A stretch of DNA of 64,000 bases from Gracilibacillus dipsosauri (GCF_003176895.1 NZ_QGTD01000011.1:210428-274427), one strand, 5' to 3'; counted from the first letter of the stretch, positions 46,143 through 55,636 are shown. Numbers and translations are program-made. The notes: generated by a model not told the origin, from the sequence alone.

Positions 46143-47609
46143 GTGACAAATTTTAGTGAACTAGGTATTTCAGAATCAATCATGAAAGCATTAGAAAAAA
46201 TGGGATTTGAAGAGGCTACACCAATTCAAGCACAAACGATCCCATTAGGAATTACAGGGAAGGATGTAATCGGTCAAGCACAGACTGGTACAGGTAAAAC
46301 GGCAGCATTTGGTATTCCAATGATCGAAAAGATAGATCCAGGTCTTCGCAAAATACAAGGATTAGTAGTAGCTCCGACGAGAGAGCTTGCTATTCAAGTC
46401 TCAGAGGAGCTTCACAAATTAGCGAAGTTTAAAGGTGTGCGTACACTGCCTGTCTATGGTGGACAGCATATGGAGCGCCAAATTCGTGCATTAAAGGATC
46501 GCCCACATATCGTGGTTGCAACTCCAGGTCGTTTATTAGATCACCTTCGTCGCCGTACGATTCGTGTCGGAGATGTGCATACAGCAGTACTGGACGAAGC
46601 AGATGAAATGTTAAATATGGGCTTTATTGATGACATTAGAGATATATTAAAGGCGATTCCAGAAGACAGACAAACCCTACTATTCTCCGCTACCATGCCA
46701 AAGGAAATTCGTAATATTGCCGCAACCTTAATGAAAGAACCTGCAGAGGTTAAGGTAAAAGCGAAGGAGATGACAGTTTCCAACATTGATCAATTTTTTG
46801 TGGAAGTACATGAGAAGCAGAAATTTGATACATTAACTAATTTGTTAGATGTTCATGTTCCTGAGCTTGCGATTATATTTGGTCGTACGAAAAAACGTGT
46901 CGACGAATTAACGGATGGACTACAAGCAAGGGGATTCCGTGCAGAAGGCATACACGGTGATTTAACGCAAGGAAAACGAACCTCTGTCTTAAACAAGTTT
47001 AAGTTTGGTCGGATTGAGATTCTAGTAGCGACAGACGTTGCGGCACGTGGGCTCGATATTTCAGGTGTAACCCATGTTTATAATTTTGATATTCCTCAAG
47101 ATCCGGAAAGCTATGTTCACCGCATAGGTCGTACAGGACGTGCTGGAAAAACTGGTGAGGCAGTCTCCTTTATCACACCAAGAGAATTGCCACATTTGAA
47201 CTTGATTGAAAAAGTAACAAAAAGCAAAATGAAGCGCATGACACCACCTAGCTATGATGAAGCAAAGCGTGGTCAACAACAGGTAACAGTACAGAAGCTT
47301 ACATCTACCATTAAGAATAAGGATTTAAAGGATTACAGAGAAACAGCGACAGAACTATTAGATGAATATGATTCTGTAACGATTGTTTCGGCTGCTTTGA
47401 AGCTTTTGACGAAAGAACGTCGTCAAACACCAGTTACATTGTCCTCTGTTCAGCCAGTTAGTGTAAAACAAGCAAATAAAGGTAAGAATAGTAACAAAAA
47501 GTTTAGAAATGATAATAAACGAGGATATGGTGGACGAAAAGGAAAGCCGAGCGGAAGAAACCGTAAATTCCAAAATAAACGTTCGAATACTAAGCAAGGT
47601 CGTCGATAG
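46143..47609 (+). CDS. cshA: DEAD-box RNA helicase CshA
   Basis: 488-residue ATP-dependent RNA helicase of the cold-shock and RNA-degradosome type. Motifs: Q motif [22 protein letters not shown] (46-53), Ia [57 protein letters not shown]-terminal extension with an RNA-binding part and a basic, glycine-arginine-lysine tail ([16 protein letters not shown]) is typical of CshA. The GTG at 46143 is preceded by AAAGGAG. It occupies the same place relative to acpS and alr as in B. subtilis. Its long 5' region suggests cold-responsive control. Confidence 0.95.
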   Translation: MTNFSELGISESIMKALEKMGFEEATPIQAQTIPLGITGKDVIGQAQTGTGKTAAFGIPMIEKIDPGLRKIQGLVVAPTRELAIQVSEELHKLAKFKGVRTLPVYGGQHMERQIRALKDRPHIVVATPGRLLDHLRRRTIRVGDVHTAVLDEADEMLNMGFIDDIRDILKAIPEDRQTLLFSATMPKEIRNIAATLMKEPAEVKVKAKEMTVSNIDQFFVEVHEKQKFDTLTNLLDVHVPELAIIFGRTKKRVDELTDGLQARGFRAEGIHGDLTQGKRTSVLNKFKFGRIEILVATDVAARGLDISGVTHVYNFDIPQDPESYVHRIGRTGRAGKTGEAVSFITPRELPHLNLIEKVTKSKMKRMTPPSYDEAKRGQQQVTVQKLTSTIKNKDLKDYRETATELLDEYDSVTIVSAALKLLTKERRQTPVTLSSVQPVSVKQANKGKNSNKKFRNDNKRGYGGRKGKPSGRNRKFQNKRSNTKQGRR

Positions 47610-47613
47610 ACAT

Positions 47614-47653
47614 AAAAAAACTGCGTTCCCTATATTAGGGATGCAGTTTTTTC
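47614..47653 (+). terminator. Terminator after cshA (bidirectional)
   Basis: AAAAAACTGCGTTCCCTA pairs with TAGGGATGCAGTTTTTT. Strong; probably also stops the convergent minus-strand gene. Confidence 0.88.
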
Positions 47654-48099
47654 TAATTGATCAAGAGGATAATTCCGACAATGGAAATAACGGGGATACA
47701 TAATATCGTGGAAAAACCGATTAACACAATTGTATTGATGTAGCTTTTCTCTGACTTTCCAATATCAGGATGAGACAATACTTCTTGTTTCGATGACCAA
47801 ATCTGACTGATACAAATCAAAATAATTCCAAGTATCACAATCAATGGAATGCTTAAAGAAACGAGGCTTGCTTCATTATCCTCCATAAACATAAACCCGA
47901 GCACGAGTAAGAAAATCGGTATTGCTTCAAATAGTGCCACTTGGATAAAGTATCTTGTTTGATCCTTTTGTAATCCTTGTTGATTAAATTCCTTCCGCTC
48001 CATTCGATAAGATAACCCTCTTAGTAATTGTTTGAATGCAAATAAAATACCAAGACCTGCAATAATTGCTGCAGAAGTAAATAGCCATGCTGCTGTCAT
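47653..48099 (-). CDS. Membrane protein with ATP synthase subunit c-like N-terminal hairpin
   Basis: 148-residue protein with four predicted helices (about 4-28, 47-72, 78-98, 117-145). Residues 10-73 align without gaps to the Bacillus-type ATP synthase c subunit. AAIIAGLG matches AAIAVGLG in helix 1, and FIQVALFEAIPI matches FIGVALVEALPI in helix 2, placing E58 on the ion-binding carboxylate. The glycine packing motif of helix 1 is replaced by bulky residues (FAFKQLLRG), so a normal c-ring is unlikely. Two more helices without a second carboxylate follow. The comparison is with the thermophilic Bacillus c subunit as I remember it. The cellular function is unknown. Confidence 0.6.
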   Translation of the reverse strand: MTAAWLFTSAAIIAGLGILFAFKQLLRGLSYRMERKEFNQQGLQKDQTRYFIQVALFEAIPIFLLVLGFMFMEDNEASLVSLSIPLIVILGIILICISQIWSSKQEVLSHPDIGKSEKSYINTIVLIGFSTILCIPVISIVGIILLIN

Positions 48100-48146
48100 T
48101 TTCCCACTCCCTTTTCTCTATCTTTTTCACAGCGATGAAGGGCATT

Positions 48147-48911
48147 TTATAAGATGGAAGATAGTAAACCTAATAGAACAAGTATAATCAAAATTGCTGT
48201 AATAATAGGTTTTAGGTATGGCTTCCATTTATATCTCTTTTTATTCCATCGATTAGGATCGAAGCCGATATCATCATTTCCGTGACTCACTCTTCTTGTA
48301 TTTTTCCATGGTGAAAAAGGCTGAACATTTTTTAAGATGATTGGACCTAAAGCAAACCCAGCAATAAAGCCGAATATATGTGCCTCGACATTTATATTTG
48401 CTCTTATCAACGTCATGATTAGTCCAAGTATAGAAACAATTAATATTAACCTTGCATTATTAGGATCAATTAATCTTTTTTCAAAAAACACCATGAATAA
48501 ATAGAGTCCTAATAATCCATAAATCGCACCAGATGCTCCAAGATGGGTATAACCAAGACTAGGTTCTACGACAAATGTTAGAATATTTGCCACAATACCA
48601 GCAAAAAAATAGGTGAAGATAAATTTCCCTTTACCGAGCATTTGTTCAAGTGCTGGAGCAAAGATAACAAGTGCAAAGGAATTAAATAAAATGTGTCCGA
48701 CACCACCGTGTAAGAAAATTGGTGTAACGAAACGCCAATACTCTCCCATACTGATAGCATAATGAAAACCAATGCCAAAATCAATGATCATTTGACCGAG
48801 AGGTGGGATGATCCAGTTGAGGAGCCAAATACCAATTTGCAGTCCAACAATACAAGCGGTCACGGGGTAAAAAGAAAGAAAATCTTTAAAGCTTTCTGTT
48901 CGTAAAAACAT
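48147..48911 (-). CDS. Rhomboid family intramembrane serine protease (YdcA-like)
   Basis: 254-residue intramembrane protease. The catalytic dyad is S127 in HLGASGAIYGLLG and H178 in VEAHIFGFIAG, in their usual helices 4 and 6. The HGGVGHILFNSFAL segment forms the conserved HxxxN region. Six core helices are followed by a basic cytosolic stretch and a seventh C-terminal helix. Its location just before acpS matches ydcA of B. subtilis. The physiological substrate is unknown. Confidence 0.92.
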   Translation of the reverse strand: MFLRTESFKDFLSFYPVTACIVGLQIGIWLLNWIIPPLGQMIIDFGIGFHYAISMGEYWRFVTPIFLHGGVGHILFNSFALVIFAPALEQMLGKGKFIFTYFFAGIVANILTFVVEPSLGYTHLGASGAIYGLLGLYLFMVFFEKRLIDPNNARLILIVSILGLIMTLIRANINVEAHIFGFIAGFALGPIILKNVQPFSPWKNTRRVSHGNDDIGFDPNRWNKKRYKWKPYLKPIITAILIILVLLGLLSSIL

Positions 48912-49061
48912 CTCACACTTCCTCTGAAAAATTGATGCCTATATTTTAGCATAAATCCCTTACTATATATAGTTAGATATATGACCATTAGCTTCTTCTT
49001 TAAAAATAGGGTAGTAGTAGGCTATACTAAAAAAAAGACTAAAAAGAGGTTGAAGACGAAG

Positions 49062-49430
49062 ATGATAAAAGGGATTGGTATCGATATAGTGGAACTAGAC
49101 CGTATTAGAGAAATGGCAACAAAGCAACCGAGATTCATTAGTAGAATTTTAACAAAGAAGGAACGGGACCTATACGAAAATCTAAGCTCTGATAAAAGGA
49201 AAATAGAATTTTTAGCAGGTAGATTTGCAGCAAAGGAGGCATTCTCCAAAGCAATTGGAACAGGGATAGGAAAGGTAAGTTTTCAAGACATAGAAATATT
49301 AACAAATTTAGAAGGTGCGCCTATTTTCTATTCTAATATTACTGAAAAAGATAAAATCTTTGTTTCGATCTCTCATAGTAAGGCTTATGCAACTGCACAG
49401 GTAATAATTGAAGCAGATTCGGCATATTAA
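49062..49430 (+). CDS. acpS: Holo-[acyl-carrier-protein] synthase
   Basis: 122-residue phosphopantetheinyl transferase moving 4'-phosphopantetheine from CoA to the serine of acyl carrier protein. Magnesium and CoA motifs GIGIDIVELDRI (residues 3-14) and FLAGRFAAKEAFSKAIGTGIG are present, and SISHSKAYATAQVI is at the C-terminus. The ATG at 49062 gives the family's standard length; upstream frame residues are low complexity. The ribosome binding site GAGG is rather far, 12 bases away; a TTG at 49050 is another option. Confidence 0.93.
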   Translation: MIKGIGIDIVELDRIREMATKQPRFISRILTKKERDLYENLSSDKRKIEFLAGRFAAKEAFSKAIGTGIGKVSFQDIEILTNLEGAPIFYSNITEKDKIFVSISHSKAYATAQVIIEADSAY

Positions 49431-49475
49431 GAGAGGTTGTCTCATACTATTTTAATGCGGGTAGGAGGGAACAAG

Positions 49476-50975
49476 ATGTACATCGTAACCGCGGAGGACA
49501 TGTACGAAATCGATCGATTTGCTATCGACCAGGGGGGAATAGATGGAACGATTTTAATGGAGAACGCAGGTCAGGCAATTGCTAAGGAAATGATGATCGC
49601 TGAAGAAAAGAGTTGTCATATGGCTATTTTAGTAGGCAGTGGAAACAATGGTGGAGATGGCTTCGTTATAGCTAGATATTTAAAAAATGAAGGCTATCCA
49701 GTGAAGGTTTTGCAATTAGTCCCAAATGAAAAAATAAAAGGTGATGCCGCATACCATAAACAGCTATTGATTCACCAAAAAGTTCCTATCCAAGAGGTGT
49801 TAACTACCGATAAGTTACTGGAATGCTTAGTGAATGTCGATATCGTGATTGATGCGATCTTAGGTATTGGTGTAACCGGAGAGATTCGTGAACCATTAAG
49901 AGGGATGATTTCTATTATAAATGAACAAAATGCACGTATCTACTCTGTTGACATTCCAAGCGGATTACCTGCCAATGAGAATCATACCATCGATATCGCG
50001 ATAAAAGCAGATAGAACCTATATTGTAGAAGCACCAAAGCAATCCTTATTCTTGGAGAATACAGCTCCTTACTACGGAGAATGGAAGGTAATCCCTATCG
50101 GAATTCCGATTGAGGCGTATGGGATGATACCAAAAGTGAGAAGCTGGAATTTAAAGGATGTTAAAGTATCCTTTCCAAAGAGAGCAACTTTCTCTCATAA
50201 AGGATCTCATGGAAAAGGACTAGTTATTGGTGGACAGGAGCTAATGCCAGGCTCCGTTGCACTTAGTTCACGGGCTGCCCTAAAAGCAGGTGCAGGTTTA
50301 GTAACGGTTGCTACAATGGAACGGAATATTCCAGTTATCGCTAATTACTGCATGGAAGCTATGTACCAGAACCTAAGCAATTTCGGTCATATAGATTTAG
50401 CTGGTTTTGATGGTGTAGCAATAGGGATGGGAATGGGTAGGAATCGTACTGCCAAAACCTTCGTAGAAGATGTGTTGGCACAGGAAGATGTACCAGTCAT
50501 TATCGATGCCGATGGATTATACCATCTGAAAGAGCTTCTGGGTATGCTACAAGAGCGAAGATCTCCTACCATCTTAACACCACATTATGGTGAAATGGCA
50601 ATGCTGACAAATCAAGAGATAGAGACAATTAAAAAAGCCCCATTTACTATGGCAAAAGAGTTTGCACAGGAGCATCAAGTTTATCTAATTCTAAAAGGCA
50701 AATATACGATTATAACAGCTCCAGATGGCACGCAAATGGTAAATGCCACGGGCAATGCCGGTCTTGCCAAAGGGGGAACTGGAGATGTTTTATCCGGAAT
50801 CCTTTTAGCCTTCATTATGCAGCATGAATCTGTGTTAGAGGCGATGAATAATGCTTGTTTTATTCATGGTATGTCGGCTGATTTGCGTATAGAAAGTGGA
50901 CAAAATACGGTAATTGACCTGCTTGCTTCTGATGTGATTGATGGTCTTACAAATGTTTTTCGTACAATGTCCTAG
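49476..50975 (+). CDS. nnr: Bifunctional NAD(P)H-hydrate repair enzyme
   Basis: About 499-residue fusion. The N-terminal YjeF_N epimerase (about 1-210) has MENAGQAIA, GSGNNGGDGFVIARYL and SVDIPSGLPA. The C-terminal ribokinase-like ADP-dependent dehydratase (about 225-495) has GKGLVIGGQELMPGSVALSSRAALKAGAG (shown in part), IDADGLYHL, LTPHYGEMA, LKGKYTII and GNAGLAKGGTGDVLSG. It repairs hydrated NADH and NADPH. The ATG at 49476 follows GGAGGGA; the upstream in-frame ATG lacks a good site. It lies between acpS and the LolA-like gene. Confidence 0.93.
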   Translation: MYIVTAEDMYEIDRFAIDQGGIDGTILMENAGQAIAKEMMIAEEKSCHMAILVGSGNNGGDGFVIARYLKNEGYPVKVLQLVPNEKIKGDAAYHKQLLIHQKVPIQEVLTTDKLLECLVNVDIVIDAILGIGVTGEIREPLRGMISIINEQNARIYSVDIPSGLPANENHTIDIAIKADRTYIVEAPKQSLFLENTAPYYGEWKVIPIGIPIEAYGMIPKVRSWNLKDVKVSFPKRATFSHKGSHGKGLVIGGQELMPGSVALSSRAALKAGAGLVTVATMERNIPVIANYCMEAMYQNLSNFGHIDLAGFDGVAIGMGMGRNRTAKTFVEDVLAQEDVPVIIDADGLYHLKELLGMLQERRSPTILTPHYGEMAMLTNQEIETIKKAPFTMAKEFAQEHQVYLILKGKYTIITAPDGTQMVNATGNAGLAKGGTGDVLSGILLAFIMQHESVLEAMNNACFIHGMSADLRIESGQNTVIDLLASDVIDGLTNVFRTMS

Positions 50976-50990
50976 CGCGTAATCGTGTTC

Positions 50991-51017
50991 CCTTTGTCCT
51001 CTTATTTGAGACAAAGG
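50991..51017 (+). other. Hairpin overlapping the ribosome binding site of the LolA-like gene
   Basis: CCTTTGTC (50991-50998) pairs with GACAAAGG (51010-51017), which contains the Shine-Dalgarno AAAGGAG of the next gene. It may act as a weak terminator after nnr or mask the site. Confidence 0.45.
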
Positions 51018-51029
51018 AGAGTTGTCGCG

Positions 51030-52046
51030 ATGAAGAAATATATCATCTTTTTTATGAGTGTTTTGTTTGTTGTGTTTTTAGCTGCATGTGGGGAAAAGTC
51101 AAAGGACGATGTTTTAGAAAAGCTTGAAAGCACTGCTGATAAGATGAATGCTTATCAAACACAAGCATTAATGACATTACAAACCGGTAACGAGGACCAG
51201 GCTTATCGTATTGAAGTAACACATAAGAAAAAGGACTTTTACCGTGTTTTGTTGAAAAATGAGCAAGACGAGGAGAGTAGTCAAATTATTCTTCGAAATA
51301 AAGAAGGAGTATTTGTACTCACACCAGCATTAAATAAAAGCTTTAAGTTCCAAAGTGAGTGGCCAGATAATAAGAGCCAGCCATACTTATACCAGTCATT
51401 AATCCAAGACATTAAGGATGACAGTGAAGCAACCTTTACCTCAACGGATGATTATTTTGTTTTTGAAACACGGACAAACTATGAAAGTAATAGTAACTTA
51501 CCATACCAAACGATTTATTTCGATAAAAAGACTTATGCACCAGTCCTTGTTAAAGTACTAGATAATGATAAAAAATCAATGGTGGAAGTAGAATTTACCT
51601 CCTTTGAATTCGATCCAGAGCTACCTGAAGATACTTTTAACATGGAAAAAAATATGACAAGCAGTATTTTTGGTGTGCCAACAATGGCACAAGAGGACTT
51701 ACCTAGTGAGTTACAGATTTTTTATCCAGCGGAACAGTTAGGTGCAGAGCTAGTCGAAGAGAATAGGATGGAAACAGAGAATGGTGATCGAGTGATGCTG
51801 TCCTATGAAGGAGAGAGAAATTTCACGATTATTCAGGAAATGGTGACAAGCTATCCAACTAGTGCCCAATCTCCAGAGCTAGTGAACGGTGATCCAGTTG
51901 ATCTAGGCTTTACGATGGGAGCCATGTCTGAAACAACGTTAGAATGGCAATATAATGGAATTAATTATTATTTGGCAAGTGAAGATTTAACGAAGCAAGA
52001 AATGATTGATGTCGCAACTTCGATACACCAAACAGCAGAAAAATAA
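51030..52046 (+). CDS. LolA-like outer-surface lipoprotein (YdcC-like)
   Basis: 338-residue predicted lipoprotein. A signal peptide ends in the lipobox FLAAC with lipidated C20. A LolA/LolB-like beta-rich domain follows, with KMNAYQTQALMTLQTG, YRIEVTHKKKDFYRVLL, NLPYQTIYFDKKTYAPVLVKVLD and VEFTSFEFDPELPEDTF. It resembles YdcC of B. subtilis, also located just before alr and related to sporulation-linked regulators of the DUF4367/LolA group. In a monoderm cell it cannot shuttle lipoproteins to an outer membrane; its role is unknown. Confidence 0.85.
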   Translation: MKKYIIFFMSVLFVVFLAACGEKSKDDVLEKLESTADKMNAYQTQALMTLQTGNEDQAYRIEVTHKKKDFYRVLLKNEQDEESSQIILRNKEGVFVLTPALNKSFKFQSEWPDNKSQPYLYQSLIQDIKDDSEATFTSTDDYFVFETRTNYESNSNLPYQTIYFDKKTYAPVLVKVLDNDKKSMVEVEFTSFEFDPELPEDTFNMEKNMTSSIFGVPTMAQEDLPSELQIFYPAEQLGAELVEENRMETENGDRVMLSYEGERNFTIIQEMVTSYPTSAQSPELVNGDPVDLGFTMGAMSETTLEWQYNGINYYLASEDLTKQEMIDVATSIHQTAEK

Positions 52047-52054
52047 TAGAGAAA

Positions 52055-52086
52055 AAGCTTTAGCTAATAGGCTAGGGCTTTTTTGT
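52055..52086 (+). terminator. Terminator after the LolA-like gene
   Basis: AGCTTTAGC pairs with GCTAGGGCT (two G-U pairs), loop TAATAG, then a T-run. Confidence 0.72.
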
Positions 52087-52110
52087 TTGTTCTCAAGAAA
52101 TACACAGTCT

Positions 52111-52139
52111 TTGTTCCACCAATGTTTATAAGTTATAAT
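52111..52139 (+). promoter_or_regulatory. SigA promoter of alr
   Basis: TTGTTC (52111-52116), 17-base spacer, TATAAT (52134-52139), 52 bases before the ATG. Confidence 0.7.
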
Positions 52140-52191
52140 GAAGTGTAGTCATTCAAAAGATAAGTAGTTCACTGAGGAGATTAAGGACATA

Positions 52192-53307
52192 ATGAAAGAA
52201 TTTTATCGGGATTCATGGGTAGAAATAAAATTAGCGCATATTGATTATAATATAAAGCAGTTGACGAAAAGACTGCGAAAAGAAACCAATATATATGCAG
52301 TGGTCAAGGCAAATGGTTATGGACATGGTGATATCGAAGTAGCGAGAACAGCGATCGATGCTGGCGCAAAACGACTTGCGGTAGCTTTGTTAGATGAGGC
52401 TATTAAGCTAAGGGAGGCAGGAATCCATGTTCCGATTTTAGTAATGGGAAGGGTTCGCCCAGCCGATGTCCCTGTTGCAGTAAAGTATGAGATTACCTTG
52501 ACGTGTTATCAAAAAGAATGGTTAGAGGAGGTCCGGCAGCTTGAGCTCGAAAAGCCGGTTACCGTCCATTTGAAATGGGATACAGGCATGGGGAGAATTG
52601 GGATAAGAAGTACAACCGAGCTTTTAGACAATTTGAAATTATTAAAACATAAAGCTTTTTATTTAGAAGGAATTTTCACTCACTTTGCCACTGCAGACGA
52701 AGAAAACCTCGGACATTTTGAATCACAGTTAGTCCATTTTCAAAGGCTTCGAGAGGTTTTTGAGAAAAACTGGCAGGAAAAAGTATTATTCCATACGGGT
52801 AACAGTGCTGCTAGTATGCGATTTCCAGATAAAATGTTTGATTTCGTTCGATTTGGAATTAGTATGTACGGACTTTACCCTTCGCCAACCGTTAAGTTAG
52901 AACAACCAATAGACTTAAAGCCAGCCCTATCATTGCAGAGTAGATTGATCCATGTTAAAAAGGTGGAGCCTGGTACAACGATTAGCTATGGAGCGACCTA
53001 TACCGCGCAGACCGAGGAATGGATTGGTACTGTCCCATTAGGATATGCAGATGGGATCAGGAGAGGATTGCAAGGCTCAGAAGTATTAGTCAATGGCAAG
53101 AGATGTGAAATAGTTGGTCGAATTTGTATGGATCAATTTATGTTAAGATTAACAGAACAAGCGAAAGTAGGAGATTTAGTTACCGTAATAGGTAAGCAAG
53201 ATCAAGAAGAAATTGAAATGGATGAGCTTGCAGAAAAGCTAGAAACCATTAATTATGAGATTGCTTGCATGATTAGTTCAAGGGTTCCCCGTATATATGT
53301 TGACTAA
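52192..53307 (+). CDS. alr: Alanine racemase
   Basis: 371-residue PLP enzyme interconverting L- and D-alanine for peptidoglycan. The PLP lysine is K39 in AVVKANGYGHG, the second catalytic base tyrosine lies in TISYGATYTA (about 265-274), and LGYADGIRRGL and RICMDQFMLRL belong to the beta domain. Typical length. It has its own promoter and comes before the toxin-antitoxin pair exactly as in B. subtilis. Confidence 0.96.
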   Translation: MKEFYRDSWVEIKLAHIDYNIKQLTKRLRKETNIYAVVKANGYGHGDIEVARTAIDAGAKRLAVALLDEAIKLREAGIHVPILVMGRVRPADVPVAVKYEITLTCYQKEWLEEVRQLELEKPVTVHLKWDTGMGRIGIRSTTELLDNLKLLKHKAFYLEGIFTHFATADEENLGHFESQLVHFQRLREVFEKNWQEKVLFHTGNSAASMRFPDKMFDFVRFGISMYGLYPSPTVKLEQPIDLKPALSLQSRLIHVKKVEPGTTISYGATYTAQTEEWIGTVPLGYADGIRRGLQGSEVLVNGKRCEIVGRICMDQFMLRLTEQAKVGDLVTVIGKQDQEEIEMDELAEKLETINYEIACMISSRVPRIYVD

Positions 53308-53360
53308 TTGTGACATAATTTATAAGGACAGGAAAAATTCAAAAAATCGTTAAAACCCCT

Positions 53361-53388
53361 TTGCAAGCATGTTAGAGAATGGTATGAT
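53361..53388 (+). promoter_or_regulatory. Promoter of the ndoAI-ndoA module
   Basis: TTGCAA (53361-53366), 16-base spacer, TATGAT (53383-53388). Confidence 0.6.
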
Positions 53389-53433
53389 ATTAGTGGATAA
53401 TTATTTTAGGCTTGTCAATGTTGGTGGAGGTGT

Positions 53434-53715
53434 ATGGTTTTGTCTGAAGACTTACAAGAAGTTGCGGTGAGATTACCAAAAAACCTACTGAATGAGGTGG
53501 ATGGCTTGATGAAGAATGAGGATAGTAATTTAAGTGATTTTATTTGTCAAGCAACAAAAACATATTTGCGTGAGAAGAAGAAACGTCATATTCAGGAATC
53601 CATGCAAAGAGGATATCTCGAAATGGCAAATATCAACTTAAACATTGCTTCAGAAGCTTTTCAAGCTGAAGAGGAGGCTGAAAATACCCTTGGTCGCTTA
53701 GTGAGCGGGGTGTAG
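53434..53715 (+). CDS. ndoAI: Antitoxin EndoAI (MazE-like, ribbon-helix-helix)
   Basis: 93-residue antitoxin. The N-terminal ribbon-helix-helix has EVAVRLPKNLLNEVDGLM and DSNLSDFICQATKTYL. The C-terminal acidic helix has ASEAFQAEEEAENTLGRLVSGV and would block the toxin. The ATG at 53434 follows GTGGAGGTG. The toxin gene starts three bases after the stop. Its location downstream of alr and upstream of rsbR is the conserved bacillary chromosomal site of this module. Confidence 0.93.
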   Translation: MVLSEDLQEVAVRLPKNLLNEVDGLMKNEDSNLSDFICQATKTYLREKKKRHIQESMQRGYLEMANINLNIASEAFQAEEEAENTLGRLVSGV

Positions 53716-53718
53716 GTT

Positions 53719-54069
53719 TTGATTGTAAAAAGGGGCGATGTTTACTTCGCCGATCTTTCTCCTGTAGTTGGCTCTGAGCAGGGAGGGGTTAGACCAGTAC
53801 TTGTTCTCCAAAATGATATTGGGAACCGCTTTAGCCCCACCGTTATTGTAGCGGCGATCACTGCACAAATTCAAAAAGCTAAGTTGCCAACACATGTCGA
53901 AATTGATGCCAAAAAATATGGATTTGAACGGAACTCTGTTATTTTATTAGAGCAGATTCGCACAATAGACAAACAAAGATTAACAGACAAGATTACTCAT
54001 CTAGATGGCTATATGATGGAGCGAATTAATAAAGGATTAGAAATTAGTTTAGGCTTAACTGATTTTTAG
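53719..54069 (+). CDS. ndoA: Endoribonuclease EndoA (MazF toxin)
   Basis: 116-residue sequence-specific mRNA interferase; the B. subtilis enzyme cuts at UACAU. It begins [20 protein letters not shown] and has [13 protein letters not shown] with the catalytic arginine, [20 protein letters not shown] with the catalytic threonine and [16 protein letters not shown]. The start is TTG at 53719 directly after the antitoxin stop. It is highly conserved, including the hydrophobic C-terminal helix ending ISLGLTDF. The 3' gap 54070-54397 is described separately. Confidence 0.95.
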   Translation: MIVKRGDVYFADLSPVVGSEQGGVRPVLVLQNDIGNRFSPTVIVAAITAQIQKAKLPTHVEIDAKKYGFERNSVILLEQIRTIDKQRLTDKITHLDGYMMERINKGLEISLGLTDF

Positions 54070-54240
54070 CGCCTTTACTCCAATTTAATGACAGATATTT
54101 AATGGGAGAAACCCAAGAATAGATCCTCAAGGAAAAAGCACCCTGTCTAATGTGGAGGCAATGGGTGTTTTTATATCTCATGACCTATTGTCATATTGCA
54201 AATTTTGTCAAATAAGTCATAAACAATAGAAAATAATCGT

Positions 54241-54285
54241 AAAAATAAGTATTATCATGTAGAATTATGATAATACTTATTTTTT
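54241..54285. terminator. Long AT-rich palindrome, probable terminator
   Basis: An 18-bp perfect inverted repeat, arms 54241-54258 (AAAAATAAGTATTATCAT) and 54267-54284, with an 8-base loop and T-tract. It lies in the 328-base gap between ndoA and rsbR. A weaker GCACCC/GGGTGT hairpin is at about 54147-54172. The rest of the gap before the motif at 54349 shows nothing else. Confidence 0.6.
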
Positions 54286-54348
54286 ACATGTTAGGAAAAT
54301 ATAAAATTTTCACATGGATTAGTGAAAATTTTGAAGTCCTAAGTACAT

Positions 54349-54374
54349 AAGAAGAGCTAATGCGAGTTTTTCTA
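54349..54374. repeat. Short dispersed motif, copy 2
   Basis: 24 of 26 bases match 63-88; ends GCGAGTTTTTCTA 23 bases before the rsbR start, so it lies in the leader of the sigB operon. Confidence 0.5.
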
Positions 54375-54397
54375 AAAATAATATCGGAGGGGTAAGT

Positions 54398-55264
54398 ATG
54401 CCTGAAACCATGCGCAGAATTGTGATTGAAAATAGTGATGAAATCTCAAAGAAATGGCTAGAGGAAGTGGCGAAAAAAAAGAATGAGGATTATACCTCTA
54501 CTATATCCGAAGAACTCTATGAATCGACAAACCGAGAATTTGTCAATGTTATTTTTGCGAGTATTAATAAGCAGCAAAACCTTAAGGTATTAACAGAATT
54601 CTCTGATCGATTAATTAATTTAGGGTGGCCACTTAGCTATATAACAGATGGTTTACAGACATTTCGCCGTGTAACTATTGATTTCATTCTGAATCAGTCT
54701 GAAAAAGTTGATTCTGACTATTTGTCAAGAATATTAAATGTTGTCGATGATTGGGTAGAGCCAATTATCAAACAACTAGTTCGTGAATACTCTGGTAGCT
54801 GGGAACATACTGTTTCTCTTCAACGATTAGCTTTACAAGAATTATCAGCACCATTAATTCCTGTAATGGAAAATATAACGATCATGCCACTTATCGGTAC
54901 GATTGATACTGAAAGAGCCAAGCTCATCATGGAAAACTTATTAGATGGTGTGATTAAAAATAATGCAGAAGTGGTACTTATTGATATAACCGGTGTACCA
55001 GTAGTAGATACAATGGTAGCACACCACATCATACAAGCAGCTGAAGCTGTTCGTTTAATCGGAGCAACTTGTATATTAGTTGGTATTCGACCAGAAATTG
55101 CACAAACGATTGTCAATTTAGGTATTGATTTAAGCAAATTCCCTACAAAAAGTTCCTTGCGTAAAGGATTTAACACAGCATTGAAGTTGACTAATCGTGA
55201 TATTGTTAGCTTGTCTGATGATAAGGATCAAGATATTAGTAATCTACTAGATTCGTTAAAATAA
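54398..55264 (+). CDS. rsbRA: Stressosome sensor RsbR (RsbRA)
   Basis: 288-residue co-antagonist forming the stressosome core with RsbS. The N-terminal non-heme globin-like sensing domain (about 1-145) is followed by a linker helix and a STAS domain from about residue 160 with [20 protein letters not shown] and [17 protein letters not shown], which hold the two threonines phosphorylated by RsbT in B. subtilis. It sits first in the rsbRSTUVW-sigB-rsbX order, and AGGGG precedes the ATG. The nature of the input signal is unknown for the family. Confidence 0.95.
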   Translation: MPETMRRIVIENSDEISKKWLEEVAKKKNEDYTSTISEELYESTNREFVNVIFASINKQQNLKVLTEFSDRLINLGWPLSYITDGLQTFRRVTIDFILNQSEKVDSDYLSRILNVVDDWVEPIIKQLVREYSGSWEHTVSLQRLALQELSAPLIPVMENITIMPLIGTIDTERAKLIMENLLDGVIKNNAEVVLIDITGVPVVDTMVAHHIIQAAEAVRLIGATCILVGIRPEIAQTIVNLGIDLSKFPTKSSLRKGFNTALKLTNRDIVSLSDDKDQDISNLLDSLK

Positions 55265-55277
55265 GGGGGTGCTAGGA

Positions 55278-55634
55278 ATGAGAATACCAATTCTAAAACT
55301 TCACAATTACTTGTTGGTATCCATTCAAGTAGATTTAGACGATCAAACAGCAATTGAGTTTCAGGAAGATTTATTGAGCAAAATCCACAAAAGTGGTGCA
55401 ACAGGAGTTGTTATCGATCTTACTTCTGTAGATATTATTGATTCCTTTATAGCAAAGGTACTCGGTGATGTCGTATCTATGTCAGATTTAATGGGGGCAA
55501 AAGTCGTCTTAACAGGAATTCAGCCTGCTGTTGCGATGACATTAATTGATTTAGGAATTCATCTACAAAATGTACCAACAGCACTTGATTTAGAGCAAGG
55601 GTTGATTAAACTTCGCCAGGAATTGGAGGAGTGA
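55278..55634 (+). CDS. rsbS: Stressosome scaffold RsbS (STAS)
   Basis: 118-residue single STAS-domain antagonist of RsbT. It begins [19 protein letters not shown] and has the phosphorylatable serine in [17 protein letters not shown] and the [15 protein letters not shown] helix. The ATG at 55278, 8 bases after AAGGGGG, gives the standard family start. It lies 13 bases after rsbR and two bases before the rsbT start. Confidence 0.95.
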   Translation: MRIPILKLHNYLLVSIQVDLDDQTAIEFQEDLLSKIHKSGATGVVIDLTSVDIIDSFIAKVLGDVVSMSDLMGAKVVLTGIQPAVAMTLIDLGIHLQNVPTALDLEQGLIKLRQELEE

Positions 55635-55636
55635 TT

